In this document: in pieces, positions 35,652 through 46,900 of the stretch
Layout: each line of letters opens with the position of its first letter
Numbering within the stretch: position 1 is the first letter of the stretch
Source of the DNA: Vermamoeba vermiformis
Taxonomy: Eukaryota; Tubulinea; Echinamoebida
DNA length: 64,000 nt
NCBI GenBank assembly: GCA_045837725.1
Contig: JBEWZL010000300.1
Span: forward strand, 372,001 to 436,000
Direction of reading: 5' to 3'
Made by a program: the position numbers and the translations under genes
Notes under the pieces: generated by a model
The model's input: only the letters and a program-made list of their open reading frames with translations
The model's database searches: none
Told to the model about the DNA's origin: nothing

Positions 35652-36149
35652 TATTATTTAATGATAGTGCGTATTCGTGAATAATCCAGAATCTGTAGCT
35701 TGAAACTCCGAAGCAACTTGATCAGATGAGATCTGAGGCCAGCTGTTGACTCGTCGGGTTAGTACGAAATATCTACAATAAAACCTGATGCGGAGCCATG
35801 CCACAGCTACACCAGGGCTCAACCAGGGTAGTCTGAATTTGGGTGCCCTGGTGGAGGAACGATTTTTTCTTCCAAGCGCAAAAAGATGAACCTAATGCTA
35901 CACGAAACCATAATGTTCCATACTGCAATGTCTGAGGTCAGAGGTAATTTTTAGGCCATTCGCTTGACCTCGATGCAAGCTTTGTCCGGGTAACGGCCCG
36001 ACCATTAAAGATTTGAATATTCTGTGCTCCTTATTGATATTGATTGACACTAAATTAATCCATTTTATATTTTAATATTCATAGTACTCAAATTGTAATT
36101 ATTTAAAAATCCAAATTTATTTCCGATCTCGTACAACGGCTAGTCTGTT
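35652..36149. other. Intergenic region with a strong hairpin and T-run
   Basis: No protein gene seen. An inverted repeat CACCAGGGC / GCCCTGGTG lies at about 35809-35859, followed within about 12 nt by GATTTTTTC. A structured small RNA ending at a Pol III-type terminator is possible, but no A or B box is clear. Confidence 0.35.
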
Positions 36150-36854
36150 TTACCATTCAGAAACAGCGGAAGCTTTCTTCCACGAAGGTCTGTTCGAAAC
36201 CTCGGACCACCAGCGCATAAAGTTCTTGTGTTTGCCATACAAATCTGCGTACTGAGGGAGAGCTCCAAGAACGAGGTTGGTGTAAGGCAAGTAGACAATA
36301 TCTGCGTACGAACAGCATTAAAGACCCGTCTAATATCGTATATTGTAGGAAATTGAATACTTACCAGCGACAGTGAAGTGATCGCCAGCGAGGAACTTGG
36401 ATTTAGCCAAGCGAGCGTCGAGAACAACAAGAGCTTGTTCCAAGCGCTTCTCGGCATCCTTGACCTTGGCTTCGTCGCTAGGGAAACCTTTCATTTTGGC
36501 GAAGAGGAGTTGAACGGCAAGATCTTCCGCAGCGTTGTAATAGGATTGCTCAACAGAGATCCATTGCTCGATAACTCCGCGAGCCTTAGCGTCGGCAGGG
36601 TAGAGAGTACTAGTCGTATCATAAGCTGAGGCAATGTAGCGAGCAATGGCACGAGATTCGTAGATTTGGTAGTCGCCATCTTGAAGCACTGGAACTTTAC
36701 CAAACGGCTGCTTGTTGGCAATATAGTCAGGGGTCTTCATTTGCTCCATGCCAACGGTCTCGAATTCGTAAGGCAAGCCAATCTCTTCGAGCGTGGTCAA
36801 TACACGACGAGTGCAGGTGGATCCGCGCAAACCAAAGACTTTAAGTTGAGCCAT
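36150..36854 (-). CDS. Glutathione S-transferase, phi class
   Basis: Conjugates glutathione to electrophiles in the cytosol. Two exons, about 214 residues. The N-terminal thioredoxin-like domain has KVFGLRGSTCTRRVLTTLEE with the catalytic Ser of GSTCTRRV (plant/fungal phi GSTs read STCTRRV or similar), FGKVPVLQDGD (cis-Pro) and YESRAIARYIA. The helical domain follows and ends MRWWSEVSNRPSWKKA. The start codon gives a normal N-terminus. The promoter has a TATA-like box and a 21-bp-periodic repeat (see the regulatory entry). Confidence 0.92.
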
Positions 36855-36932
36855 GTTAGCTTAGTGGTGAGTAGTGGTGTTGTAGATAGAGGTGAGTAGT
36901 TGAATGAACTGTTTGATGAATCGGTAGAGTGC

Positions 36933-37010
36933 TATTTATGGATAAAATAACAATCTTCTAGCATTCTTAATTTATCTTCTAGCATTCTTCTACCACTTTC
37001 TAGGATTCTT
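36933..37010 (-). promoter_or_regulatory. GST promoter: TATA-like box plus three 21-bp-spaced HSE-like repeats
   Basis: TTCTAGCATTCTT at 36956-36968 and 36977-36989 and TTCTAGGATTCTT at 36998-37010 start exactly 21 bp apart. Read toward the gene each is AAGAATGCTAGAA, two GAA units 8 bp apart as in a heat-shock element with a weak centre. A TATA-like ATAAATA (minus strand, 36933-36939) lies between them and the GST start. Stress induction is inferred. Confidence 0.5.
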
Positions 37011-37578
37011 CTACCACGTGACTTTTAACCGTTGGATGTGCACGACAACTTGGACCTCAGAAGGTAATCGTATTATCTTATGGACTATGAAGGTGCTAAT
37101 ATGACGAACAGGAAGCTCCGTACTGGAACGAAGTCAATTTGCCGGATTTGGAAGAAATTTCAAGGTCTCAAAGTTCCTGATGCTTCCTTTCGCACAAGTC
37201 ACGTGCTACTTTAGCTAACGAGAAGGTAGGACCTCATTCCATTATTTTGAACAGGCCACGACGGAGTTTTAATTTGCTCCGTTGTTTGAGCAACAGACAG
37301 ATCTTTTGCAACCTTTATAATAGTGCGCTACAAGATATTTGCGTTACTACATATCGTACGCGGTATACAATATACATGGCACTGACTAATCAGAACGTCA
37401 AGCTTGAGATCTTTACGGAAATCAATCCTCAAGTGCTTAACACCATCGAGAGTGTATCCCAATCAAGTGTCTATTATTGACTATTGGAGGGGCATTATTC
37501 CACTACTAATCGCAAGGTTATGCGTTGCATTAATTGATTTATTTACAAGTATTTACATTATCTGAATCGAATCATAAT
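37011..37578. other. Intergenic region between GST and small membrane-protein gene
   Basis: 568 bp. A plus-strand open frame at 37247-37480 has no recognisable product and I do not call it. CACGTG occurs at about 37015 and 37200. Nothing else is supported. Confidence 0.4.
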
Positions 37579-37959
37579 TTAAGCAGCGTAGGTGGGCGTA
37601 GGGCCAGGAGTATTAACTACAACTACTTGATTTTGCTCCAATTTGGCAATTTCTTGCTTTTTGTCTTGAATATCGTCGTATTTCGAAGCTGCGCGAGTAC
37701 CGAAGACGGCGGCAACGACAACGGCGGGGATCAGGCCCAATGGCAGCCAGAAATAGCAAGCAGTAGTGGCAGCAATAACGACGTGCTTCTTGTACTTCTT
37801 TTTGTCCTTTTTGAGACCTGTTTTCAGCTCTTTTAATCGTGCAGTACGCGCTTGATCCGGACTAAGGGGTTGACCATGTTGATTGACGTAGAGTGGTGTT
37901 TGAGTCTGAGTGTAGATGACTTGAGTAGTCACGGGCATAGGAGTCACTTGGGCGTTCAT
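37579..37959 (-). CDS. Small hydrophobic-core protein with Pro/Gln-rich N-terminus
   Basis: Single exon, 126 residues. N-terminal 40 residues are Thr/Gln/Pro-rich (TTQVIYTQTQTPLYVNQHGQ), then a strongly basic segment (LKTGLKKDKKKYKKH), a hydrophobic stretch of about 30 residues (VVIAATTACYFWLPLGLIPAVVVAAVF) that could form one long span or a hairpin, and a coiled-coil-like tail (DDIQDKKQEIAKLEQNQ). Family not recognised; a membrane-associated protein is inferred. ATG in the expected context, with a TATA-like ATATATAA motif upstream near 38060 on the same strand. Confidence 0.65.
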   Translation of the reverse strand: MNAQVTPMPVTTQVIYTQTQTPLYVNQHGQPLSPDQARTARLKELKTGLKKDKKKYKKHVVIAATTACYFWLPLGLIPAVVVAAVFGTRAASKYDDIQDKKQEIAKLEQNQVVVVNTPGPTPTYAA

Positions 37960-38440
37960 CGTTGTGGGTGGATTTGTACCGGATTCGCTGAGTAGAGTTC
38001 TTTTGTATTGTACAGCTTTGTCAGTAATTGAATGACGAATGTGAATCTAAATTGCTTATATATCCTCGTTTCGTAGGTTTCAATTTTGCGATTTTTAATT
38101 TTCGTACCCTACTTTTTTTGGTTATGAATAAAAACGAAAATTGGAAAAATTACTGTACCTACTGCATGGGATATACCGGATAATTACCTCTACTTTGATA
38201 CATATTCAAATGCTGCGACTGTTCAATGGTGTGCAAACATGAAAAACCGTACCATGGGATCTGCTAGCAGCGTCAGTGCCGCGCGGAACCCCGTACTACT
38301 CTGTAACGTCTGTAGTTCGAACGACTGTAAAAAATAAATTTATCAGTACTATTTTAATGCTGCGGAGTCCTAGTGTTCGCTGAAAATGACTGGCTGTCAA
38401 TTTGTCGTTTTTTTCCCAACAAAGCAACACCAGTCATAGA
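37960..38440. promoter_or_regulatory. Divergent intergenic region, small membrane protein / Ras
   Basis: 480 bp between divergent genes. No open frame of note and no repeat recognised. Confidence 0.4.
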
Positions 38441-39013
38441 ATGGAACAACGCGCATTCTTGAAAATAGTACCACTGGGCAGTGGTGGTGTTGGCAAGACA
38501 TCTATATGCATTAGATTACGCGATGATGTGTTTTCTGCGGACTACGATCCAACAATCGAAGAAAATTACAGAAAGCAGTTTGTTATTGACGATGAGACTG
38601 TAGTTCCAGAATTTTTCGATGTAGTAGGACAAGAAGAATTTGTTACCATATTAAATGAGTGGATTAGAGAAGCAGATGGAATATTTTTGATTTATTCAAT
38701 TACTTCACTCGCTAGCTTTGCAGAAATTCAGGAAAAATATTACAATATGATATTGAGGGTCAAAGAAGATGCAAAAGTGCCTATAGTGCTCATTGGAAAT
38801 AAATGCGATCTCGAAAATCAAAGAGGCGTTACACGAGAAATGGGCGAAGAATTAGCGAAGAAATATGGCATACCATTTTTTGAAACGAGCGCTAAGACCA
38901 GCATCAATGTTTTTGAGAGTTTGACAGCGCTAGTCAGAGGGATTCGTAGGATCAAATACCCGTCACCTTCAAATCAGAATAAGAAGAAGAAGAGCGAATG
39001 TAAATTATCTTAA
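38441..39013 (+). CDS. Ras-family small GTPase with CaaX box
   Basis: Intronless, 190 residues. G1 GSGGVGKT, effector loop YDPTIEENYRKQF, G3 region DVVGQEEF (DxxG kept, Gln61 equivalent kept), G4 GNKCDL, G5 ETSAK. It has a Lys-rich hypervariable tail (NKKKKSE) and ends CKLS, a CaaX box of the farnesylated type, so it should sit on the plasma membrane. Ser replaces Ala11 of H-Ras. Closest overall to Ras/Rap. The start at 38441 was chosen because it opens MEQRAFLKIVPLGSGG; the open frame upstream lacks another ATG. Confidence 0.93.
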   Translation: MEQRAFLKIVPLGSGGVGKTSICIRLRDDVFSADYDPTIEENYRKQFVIDDETVVPEFFDVVGQEEFVTILNEWIREADGIFLIYSITSLASFAEIQEKYYNMILRVKEDAKVPIVLIGNKCDLENQRGVTREMGEELAKKYGIPFFETSAKTSINVFESLTALVRGIRRIKYPSPSNQNKKKKSECKLS

Positions 39014-39523
39014 TGCAGGTAAGCTTAATTGTAAATTATTTCTGTTCGAACAGCAATTTCTCAACCGATCAAAGAGCAGCTCAAGGACAGGTAGACAACG
39101 GATTTTAGCAAAGAATTCACAAGAGACATTCTTCATGCCCTCTAGGTCCACCAAATTAACCTCGTCAGTATGGCGCGGACTAGTACAATAGTCACTATTG
39201 AAAATTGGTCTTGATTGATTGGTTCTACAAACTGAACAGTAGACGAGAAAATAGTCTAAAACGAAGAATATTAGCTGTAAGTTATAAAGAGTTGAAATAT
39301 TACTTCGTGTAACGTGCTGCTGAAATTCTTTATTTGGATCAATCTGAGCCTTTCGCCAAATTAAGCAAGTAGGTACGAGGACTATAGTTATATCGACAAG
39401 TCGAGCTGATTTGCTGTTAAAGAGTACCACTCACTCGTAATCTCGCGTTAATCTGGGCTAAGAAGCGTCGTGCACAAATTTTAACTAATTTTTATTGTTT
39501 GTCCGTCCATTCATACTAGTCAT
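39014..39523. other. Intergenic region between two Ras-like genes
   Basis: 510 bp. A minus-strand open frame of 141 codons (39005-39430) lacks an ATG and is not recognised; it may be chance or a gene remnant. No repeats seen. Confidence 0.35.
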
Positions 39524-40091
39524 ATGGCAGATAATAAGATACACTTAAGGTTTGTATTGCTCGGTGGTGCGCCGAAAACAGGGCGACTGACTCTTGTACT
39601 TCGTTACATCCACCACCGTTACGTTAAGAATTACGAACCAACGATAGACGACGTTTATAAAAAGACATATACACTAGGCGATAAACAATACAGTCTTGAG
39701 ATGATATTACCGCATGATCACGAGCAGTATCATGCACTACGCGAAATGCAGATTAGAAGTGGCGACGGATTTTTGTTAGTCTATTCAGTGGACTCCAAAG
39801 AAAGTTTTTCTAATATTCCATTATTATACGAAGAGATTTATCGATACAGAGAGGATAAAGTCCCGATTGTAATTGTTGGAGCTAAATCCGATAAGTTTCG
39901 CTGCGACAGAGTTTCTGAAGAACAAGGCCAAGAAGTGGCGCAGATTAAATGTTCGACACATAGAAGCGAGCTCCAAACACGATGTTAATGTGGCTGAATG
40001 CTTTGTGGCGTTAATAATGGAATTTGAACGGATGGAGGCTCTGAAGCAAGCAAATACGAAGAAAACTAAAGGCAGGTGTATTATATGTTGA
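39524..40091 (+). pseudogene. Degenerate Ras-like paralogue with a frameshift
   Basis: Begins MADNKIHLRFVLLGGAPKTGRLTL. The effector region YEPTIDDVYKKTY and the helix GFLLVYSVDSKESFSNIP are Ras-like. The P-loop has GRL where GKS/T is required, the DxxGQ of switch II is replaced by PHDHEQ, and NKxD is AKSD, so nucleotide binding is doubtful. After EEQGQEVAQ the Ras similarity (LNVRHIEASSKHDVNVAECFV) continues in another frame, through one extra base at about 39945. It then ends KKTKGRCIIC, a CaaX-like box. In the original frame the protein stops at 39988. Either a pseudogene or a sequence error in a pseudo-GTPase. It lies in tandem with the intact Ras gene, so it probably arose by duplication. 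Confidence 0.7.
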
Positions 40092-40320
40092 TAAATTAAA
40101 TTATTGTAATATTGAAGAATTGAAATCAACAGATCAAGACCAACATCCAGCCCGTTTTAATTCTTATTCGATTCTTTGAGAATAATATGCCATTCCGAGA
40201 CAATTATTATAATACCAAGAACCATAATGCCTCGTCATCGTATTATGTGAGCTCATTCGTGCAAAAATACTTTTGTGCCGCGTCACGTTTCATTAACATT
40301 TCCCACACAACAAGAACACC

Positions 40321-41704
40321 ATGAGAGTTGGCCGCACTTATCGAGTACCGCGCGGCTCTTCTGATTGCAATAATGCCTTTGTGACAGTAGTAGTAACGGC
40401 CTTGCTGCTAATACTCGGATCTGTTTGGATTGCAAAAGAGGTCGAACAGGTCAGATTTCAAACGGCGCATGCAGAGGTCTCGGAGAAAGTGTACCCGCTT
40501 CAAGGAGAACATGATGCATCGTCTTATTACGAAGGTAGACTTGTTTACGTTAATTCCACGTCACCTGTATTGCCCGTACCTCCGCCAATGGATGTCGACT
40601 TCAATTTACGTGTAAGTGCTTGTATAATTTTTTTAACGTTAGTAGGGTCACTGCACATTAATTCGTGGCCTATAAAATACGCGTATTCTTTTGCTATATT
40701 TTTTTAAAAATTAAAGAATAACTATTCACGAAAGAATTAAATTTAGGAATTCTACCCTAGTCACCAATAACAAGCATTAACCATACTTCATTTATTAGTT
40801 TCCAGCTGGTGTTCGTATTCAACGATCAACAGAATATTGTCAATGGCAAGAGATTTCACACGAAGAGGAAGACGACGAAGGCAACAGATTCAGAACTTAC
40901 ACTTATGTCTTGGGCTGGCACAGCACTACTATTCCTTCGATCTTCTTCGATCAGCCATTCGCGCACAACAATCCGCAACGAGATCCCGCGCCAGCCAGGG
41001 ATTGGGTAGCAGATGCGGCCAAGATGGGCAGCTTAACATTGGACAAATCGTTGTTGCAATACGCTGATCCTTTAGATGCCGTCGACTTTGCTGTAAACAG
41101 CCCAGCGTTGCAGCAATTCTCACAAAGTGTGGCCGCGCGTCAACACGACTTTAAGTACATCGGCCAGGGTTATTTTTACAGCCCGTACAAATCCGATGCC
41201 ACTGAATGGCTGCGCATTGCAGGCATGGCGCTGGAAGGCTCGTTGTTAGACTATCAAATCGGCGACCTGTTCAAGCGCTGCACACCCGGTGACGTGCGTG
41301 TCTCGTACTCGCAAGTCGCGCTGCCCACGGCCTCAGTGATCGCCGAGTATTATCCTGGCGGCAGATTAGGACTGCACAAGACACAAAGCAATTACGAGCT
41401 CGGCATCGTGCACAAAGGTCTGATGACAACCAAGCAGTTGTTTGAATACCGCTTGTTGCAAAACTTTTGGTCTTCGTTCTGGTGGCGCCTTATCTGCCTC
41501 GCTGTGTTCACGGGATATCTTTATATTCTCGCCAACCGCAAGTTCTGGGTCACACTCTTCACTGTCGTCGCAGGCATGGGCGTTGTCGCAGCAGTAGTGC
41601 GCATCATATTTGGTGTGTCAGCCACCAAGCCCATTGGTCTCGTTGTCCTCGCCGCTGCCACTTTGTTCTTGATGCACGGCAAACCAGTGCTCAAACGAGA
41701 GTAA
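40321..41704 (+). CDS. TMEM43: TMEM43/LUMA-family membrane protein
   Basis: Two exons, about 400 residues. Domain order fits the TMEM43 family: one N-terminal membrane span (AFVTVVVTALLLILGSVWIA), a long lumenal domain with the family's STEYCQWQE…YTYVLGWHS segment (animal TMEM43: VEMYQWVE…YSYKKVW), and three C-terminal spans (ICLAVFTGYLYILA; VTLFTVVAGMGVVAAVVRII; PIGLVVLAAATLFLM). In animals the protein is in the ER and inner nuclear envelope and binds lamins and emerin. Its role here is not known. The intron (about 40612-40799) ends at TTATTAG before FPAGVRIQRS. Confidence 0.85.
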
Positions 41705-41818
41705 TCGCTGTATCATGTACATAATAGTAATTTAATAAAACAAATGTTTATTCAAGCGAATGTGCTACGTGTCAGAATCGGTGTTCAGCACGTCAAGTTC
41801 GCATTACAGCTTTGATTG

Positions 41819-42728
41819 CTATGCCAATAAGGGCTCAATGTCCGCTGCAATTGAGTTGGGGTTGGCACCTGAGCCGTATCGCTTGACAGGTGTGCCGTTC
41901 TTGTCAACAAGGAACTGCAAAAACATGGTCAAAACATCGTCGAGCAACTTTTTCACTGTCTTTGTACTCACTTTTTCGAAGTTCCACTTGATGTCTCCGG
42001 GCAGTTTATTCTTCAAGAATGAGAAAAACAACTTTTTCTTATTCTTCAAGTACGTGTACACTGGTGAAGTGTTGGGACCGTTGACGTCAATCTAGCGCAC
42101 AGGTCAGGAACGTGATGAACTACTATTCTTATCTCTTACCTTGTCCAGAACGGGGAAAGTGACCTTGCGAGCAGAGCAAAAGCTTTCAATCTCTTGATTG
42201 GTGCCGGGCTCTTGCTTGCCAAACTAAGAGGAATAAAATGGGTCAGAAGGGATCCGTGAAAGTTTGTAAATTACTGGGGCGTACTTGGTTGCAAGGGAAA
42301 GCAAGGATTTCCAAGCCTCTGTCCTTGTACTTGGCGTACAATTGAGGCAATTCTTCGTAGTTTCCTGGTAAAGTTTAAGACGGTAAGAAGGATGTGGTAT
42401 CAAAATGCGGAATGAAAAGGAATTGTCAGAATACCGTTGAAATATCATTAACCACAATATATTAACGATATTCGTATGGTTCTGATAGAAAACGAAATAC
42501 TCCGAAGATTTTTTCCGAGGTCGCGCGATCGTGCATTAATAAAAAGAAATACTCACCAGCAGTGTAACCGCACTTGCTTGCGACATTAACAATGAGTGTG
42601 ACCTTATTTAAAATTGTTAGGAATATTTTTAAAAATTATCCAAGCTGGATCCGTACTTTGCCCTTGAACTTTGAAAAGTCAACTTCATGGCCCTTAATAT
42701 CCTTAGCTTTCAAATCGAAGAATGACAT
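41819..42728 (-). CDS. GPX: Glutathione peroxidase (Cys-type, GPX4/plant-like)
   Basis: Reduces lipid or hydrogen peroxides using thioredoxin or glutathione. Five to six exons. Peroxidatic Cys in [11 protein letters not shown] (Cys, not selenocysteine), catalytic Gln and resolving-Cys region [17 protein letters not shown], and the Trp/Asn-containing IKWNFEKFLVDKNG. The last join removes a 57-nt intron (donor GTGAGT at about 41968, acceptor TTTTTGCAG) that has no stop codon and a length divisible by three. Left unspliced it would add 19 residues in the middle of the conserved WNF.KFLVD motif. Start [18 protein letters not shown] at 42728, without a targeting signal. Confidence 0.9.
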
Positions 42729-42993
42729 GGCTCTAGTCGTATAGTTGCGAGGTCGTACTGCGTATGTGGCTCTGATTAGCTGTCGTGAAAACATTTGCCC
42801 GACTTTTGAATTTGAACAACTTTGTGCGGGTCATCACGTGCGACCAGCTGATCCAAAAAAAAATAAGCCTCAAAACATCCTTGAAGACCATTATAGATAA
42901 TTGCACAAACCTTGAAAAGAAAACGTTGCGTACTTGCAGTTAAATTGCACGAGCTCAACGACTGTAAGATTCGAAATTGAAGTAACAGTTAAA

Positions 42994-43856
42994 ATGTTGG
43001 CAGCAATTAAGAATGCATTTTCGTCGTTGACTGGTAGCACGCAAAAATCACCACATTTATTAATGGTAAGTTAGAGCGTTTTTAAACGAAATTTACTTCC
43101 GAAATTTGTTCCCTGAATCCAAAGACCCCCTTGATTTCTGCTTTGTAAATTACCAATAGTCTTATAAATTATAGTATCAAGTACTTGAATTTTCATATTA
43201 AAATCGCACGACGTACAAGCAAAAATTCAAATATTCTGTTTTCAGATGGGACTGGATGCCGCAGGCAAGACCACGATGATGTACAAATTCAGAGAATACG
43301 AAATACTGCACTATCCGCGCTTTGCAACCGAATCAGCAAAAGTACTCGGTACTGAGATCTTTAGCTTCGATCCTCTTCCTGTTCGTGAAGGCGCGACGGA
43401 TCCCCACTCAATAGCAGTAAGCCTAGTATTCAGAAAATTGTTACAATTGTTATTAACGATACTAATTAGAAACGAGAGTTCGTTAAAAGTGAAGTAGCAA
43501 AAGCAGATGCGCTAGTTTGGGTAATAGATTCGACAGACCAAGAGCGATTCGACGAAAGCAAGTTTGAATTGGAAAGAATACTCAACTTAAAGGCATCTGC
43601 TACTATCCCTATATTAATCTTGGCGAACAAGCAAGATCTACCGAATTTTGTACCGGTCGAGCAGATTAGCAACAGATTCAACTTGCAGGCACTTAAAAAT
43701 CCTTGGAATATATTCCCAACCATGGCTAATTCAGGCGAAAATCTTTACGAAGCATTTGAGTGGCTGTTGTTGACATTAAAAGATCAAGGATTTAAGATAC
43801 ATCATGCACTCGAACCAGTGGTAAGGGCCAATTGCGAGATTAAGCCAAATTCATAG
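42994..43856 (+). CDS. Atypical ARF-like GTPase
   Basis: Three exons, about 200 residues. It keeps the ARF P-loop GLDAAGKTT, VWVIDSTDQERFDESKFEL (ARF: VVDSNDRERV) and NKQDLP. The switch regions are abnormal: the effector motif PTIGFN is missing (PRFATESAKVLGTEIF stands there), and the WDVGGQ switch II is replaced by DPLPVREGATDPHSIA. No N-terminal Gly2 for myristoylation (starts MLAAIKNAFSSL). It is therefore a divergent ARF/ARL with uncertain GTP hydrolysis. Splices: donor GTAAGT at about 43066 and acceptor TTTTCAG at about 43245; the second intron is about 43418-43469. Confidence 0.8.
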
Positions 43857-43960
43857 TGTGTATATGTAAAATAATAAATAAATAAGGTTTATGAGCTAAT
43901 TACAAGGGACTACCACCGTCTTAAGATGGCAGATCCTGGATTTAAATAATTCTCCAAATT

Positions 43961-46900
43961 TTAGATCTCGTTGTTCATCTTCTTATTGAATAAATCAACA
44001 TAGACCTTCTTCGGCGAGTCTTTAGTAGGCAATTGAACCTTCATCTTGGTCAGTTCGCGCTTGAGATCGTTTTTGTTCATTTTTTCCGGATCAATGCGCG
44101 CTTTCTTCGCTTGAGGCTTGTCTTCATCTTCATTATCCTCATCATCATCGCGTTTTCTATAATTATAATAGTTGTTAGATCATACTCAAAGACTATCAGA
44201 GTTATAACGTACCTCTTTCGGCTGGATGCAGCAGCGCTCTTGGTTGGGGCAGGAGGCTTTTCAGGCGTGTCTCCAACAATATCAAACGAGCCTTTCTTGC
44301 TAACTAAGAGCTTGTGCTTGGGTTTAGGAGCCGCTTTGCGACCTGATAACGCACAAAAAGTTAGATCCGCTCGTGTCAAAAGTGTCATAATGTCACAACG
44401 TACCTTTAGCCTTGACAGGTCTGTCAGTGTCAGAGCCATTCTCTTTGTTCTCCTTGTTGTTAGTGCTAGCCACAGATCGGTCATCTTGCGACATGTCTTC
44501 AACGTCGTTGTCGAACATGAAGATCTCGGGCTTTTCAACTTCCATCTCGACTTCAGTAGCGTTAGTGTTGCTCTCAGCTTGAGCTTTGCGTTTCTTCGAA
44601 GCAGTTGAAGCTGCTGGCGTCTTCGTGGCCTTGGCGGCATCTTCGAAGGAAAACTTGGATGCCGTCATCTGAGCCTCCGCGAGCTTAGCTTTGAGCTCCT
44701 TAATCTCTTCTTCTAACTGACGGCTAGCATCTTGTGCTTTGACTTTAGCGTTAGATGCAACAAGGATCTCTTTGTCAGCTTGAATCAGTCGATTTCTGAA
44801 GCTGTCAGCGTCAGTCGCGAGTTGTTTTTGCAGAGTTTTGACTTCTTGTTGCAACTGCTCGACTTGTTTGTCTGCACGACTTTTCTCTTTCTCCAAAGCA
44901 TCACTCTTCTTTTGCAGGTCAGCAGTCAATTCCTTGACTTGTCTCGCGAGCTGAGTGTTGGTCTCTTTTTCAGCCTTCAAATTAGCCTCGTGTGTTTGAC
45001 GCTCTTTTTGAGTCAAGTTCGAGTTGCTCTTCAAGCTTTCAGTCAAATCTTCGACGCGTTTTTCAAGCGCAGACTTCTCTTGCGATGATTTTTTCAATTG
45101 ATCCTTGACACGCTCGAGCTCACCAGCCAAGTTATTTTTCTCTTGCTCAACGACACGCGCCTTCTTTTGCAAGTCAGTGCTCGTAGCCTCGTGGCCTTTA
45201 GTCTCTTTCTCCAATCTGTCGCGCAACTCCTTGATCTCCTGAGTGAGTCTCTGGTTCTCTTTTTCAGCGTGTTGCAATGATCTGTGACGCTCTTGTGACT
45301 CGTTCTGCACATGTTTCACGTGGTCTTCTTTCATTCTAATTTCTTCTTTCAACGTCTTGACTTGTGTCTTGTATCCTTCCTCAGTAGCTAAACGTAATCA
45401 TTAGTATCAATATAAAGACAAATCATTGCAGTCAGTACTTACACTTCAATTGTTTAGCTGCTTCGTCGAGTTGGCCGCGAGTCTTGTTCAATTCACCTTC
45501 TAATCTCGTCTTTTCTTTCTCCAAGTTTTGACTGCGCTCTTTCTCGCGCAACTTTTCACCGGCCTCACGTTGTGCCTCAAGTTCATATTTATGTGCCCTC
45601 TCTTTGGCCTGATGTACTTCTTGTTGCGAGGCTTCAAATCGCTTGACAGCCTCTTCAGTCCTCTTGCGCTCTTGCTCTATTTTAACGGTGTTGTTCTCGT
45701 TCAACTGATCCACGAACTGCGTGAGAGATTGAGGCAAGTAATTGGTTTGGAACTGATTCAAGACCGCCAATTTGTTAGCGCCCTTGCTGCCCTTATTAAA
45801 CTCAGAAGCGATCAGTTTCCACGAGGCAATCAAGTCGTGCGAGGTTTGGAACTGCTTTGCCTTGAGCTTGGCCTCCACGTGCTTGTCGTACAGTGCCTGC
45901 AACAATTGCGCGTTGAATTTTTCCGATTGTCTGTCGTTGGCTTCACTGAACAACTTGAACACCTCATCGAGAGATTGCTGCAAATAGATTAGTATCACTA
46001 TGTTTGGTAATACTAGCGATCTCTAATCTTACCTCGAGTTTTGGTCTGAATTGGGTCTTGACATCGCCCAAGGCATTGTCTTCAAAGTGACTCACTGCAG
46101 CACGACGCAGTTCAGCCTCCAACTTCTTGAGCTCAACTTCGTCAATCGGAATGCGCTTCTCGAGCTCTTGCAACTTGGATTTGTAGCCATTGACTGACTC
46201 TTCCAAGGCAGACTGGCTCTCAAGACGAGCAACACTAGCAAGTTAAAAAACGTCAGTAATACTGTCACCCTGTTGACACGTGTCAAACACTAACCTGTCC
46301 CAAGCTGAATGAATTGTAGGCACGCCACCACCGTTGATGCTTTCGAGGTACTTGGTCATCAACATCACGAAGCCTAAGCTGTTAGTTAATACGGTTGTGT
46401 TATTAATGTACTAGTATCGTACCTTTGCCATCGATGCTGCGGCCGAGAATTTTCTTGGTTGGTGTCTCTTCAAAGATTTTATCCTTCACTCTGTCCATCT
46501 GAGTTCTGAACTCTGGACGCAACTTGTTATAAGGTGTTTTGTCGATTCGTTGCAAGTCCGACTCGTCGACGACGGGGCGTACTAAAGTGACGCAATCTCT
46601 GTTCGCAAACATCGTTCTCAACTTGCGTCGAATTTCGTTTTTAGTCTCCTGATGAGGTCTAATAAAATAAATTATGTTAGAAATGAAAGCAAGTTTTGAA
46701 AAATCTATTCGCGCGTTCGTAGGAGCTAAATATACCTGTCTTGTAAGGCATTTTCTAAATATTGAGTCGAAGTAATGGGTCTACCGGATTCGTCTTCGAG
46801 TTTTAACGAAAAGTCTCGCAAGAGCCATAAAAAGCCCGGGAAATAATCTGATAATTCTCTTTCGCTAGTCTTATTGCCTAAAAATTACGTTAGACTTTAC

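Noticed and set aside
37247-37480. 77-codon plus-strand open frame upstream of GST
   Set aside because: No recognisable product and no supporting context.
39005-39430. 141-codon minus-strand open frame between the Ras genes
   Set aside because: No ATG, no family resemblance and no convincing splice partners; possible remnant, not called as a gene.
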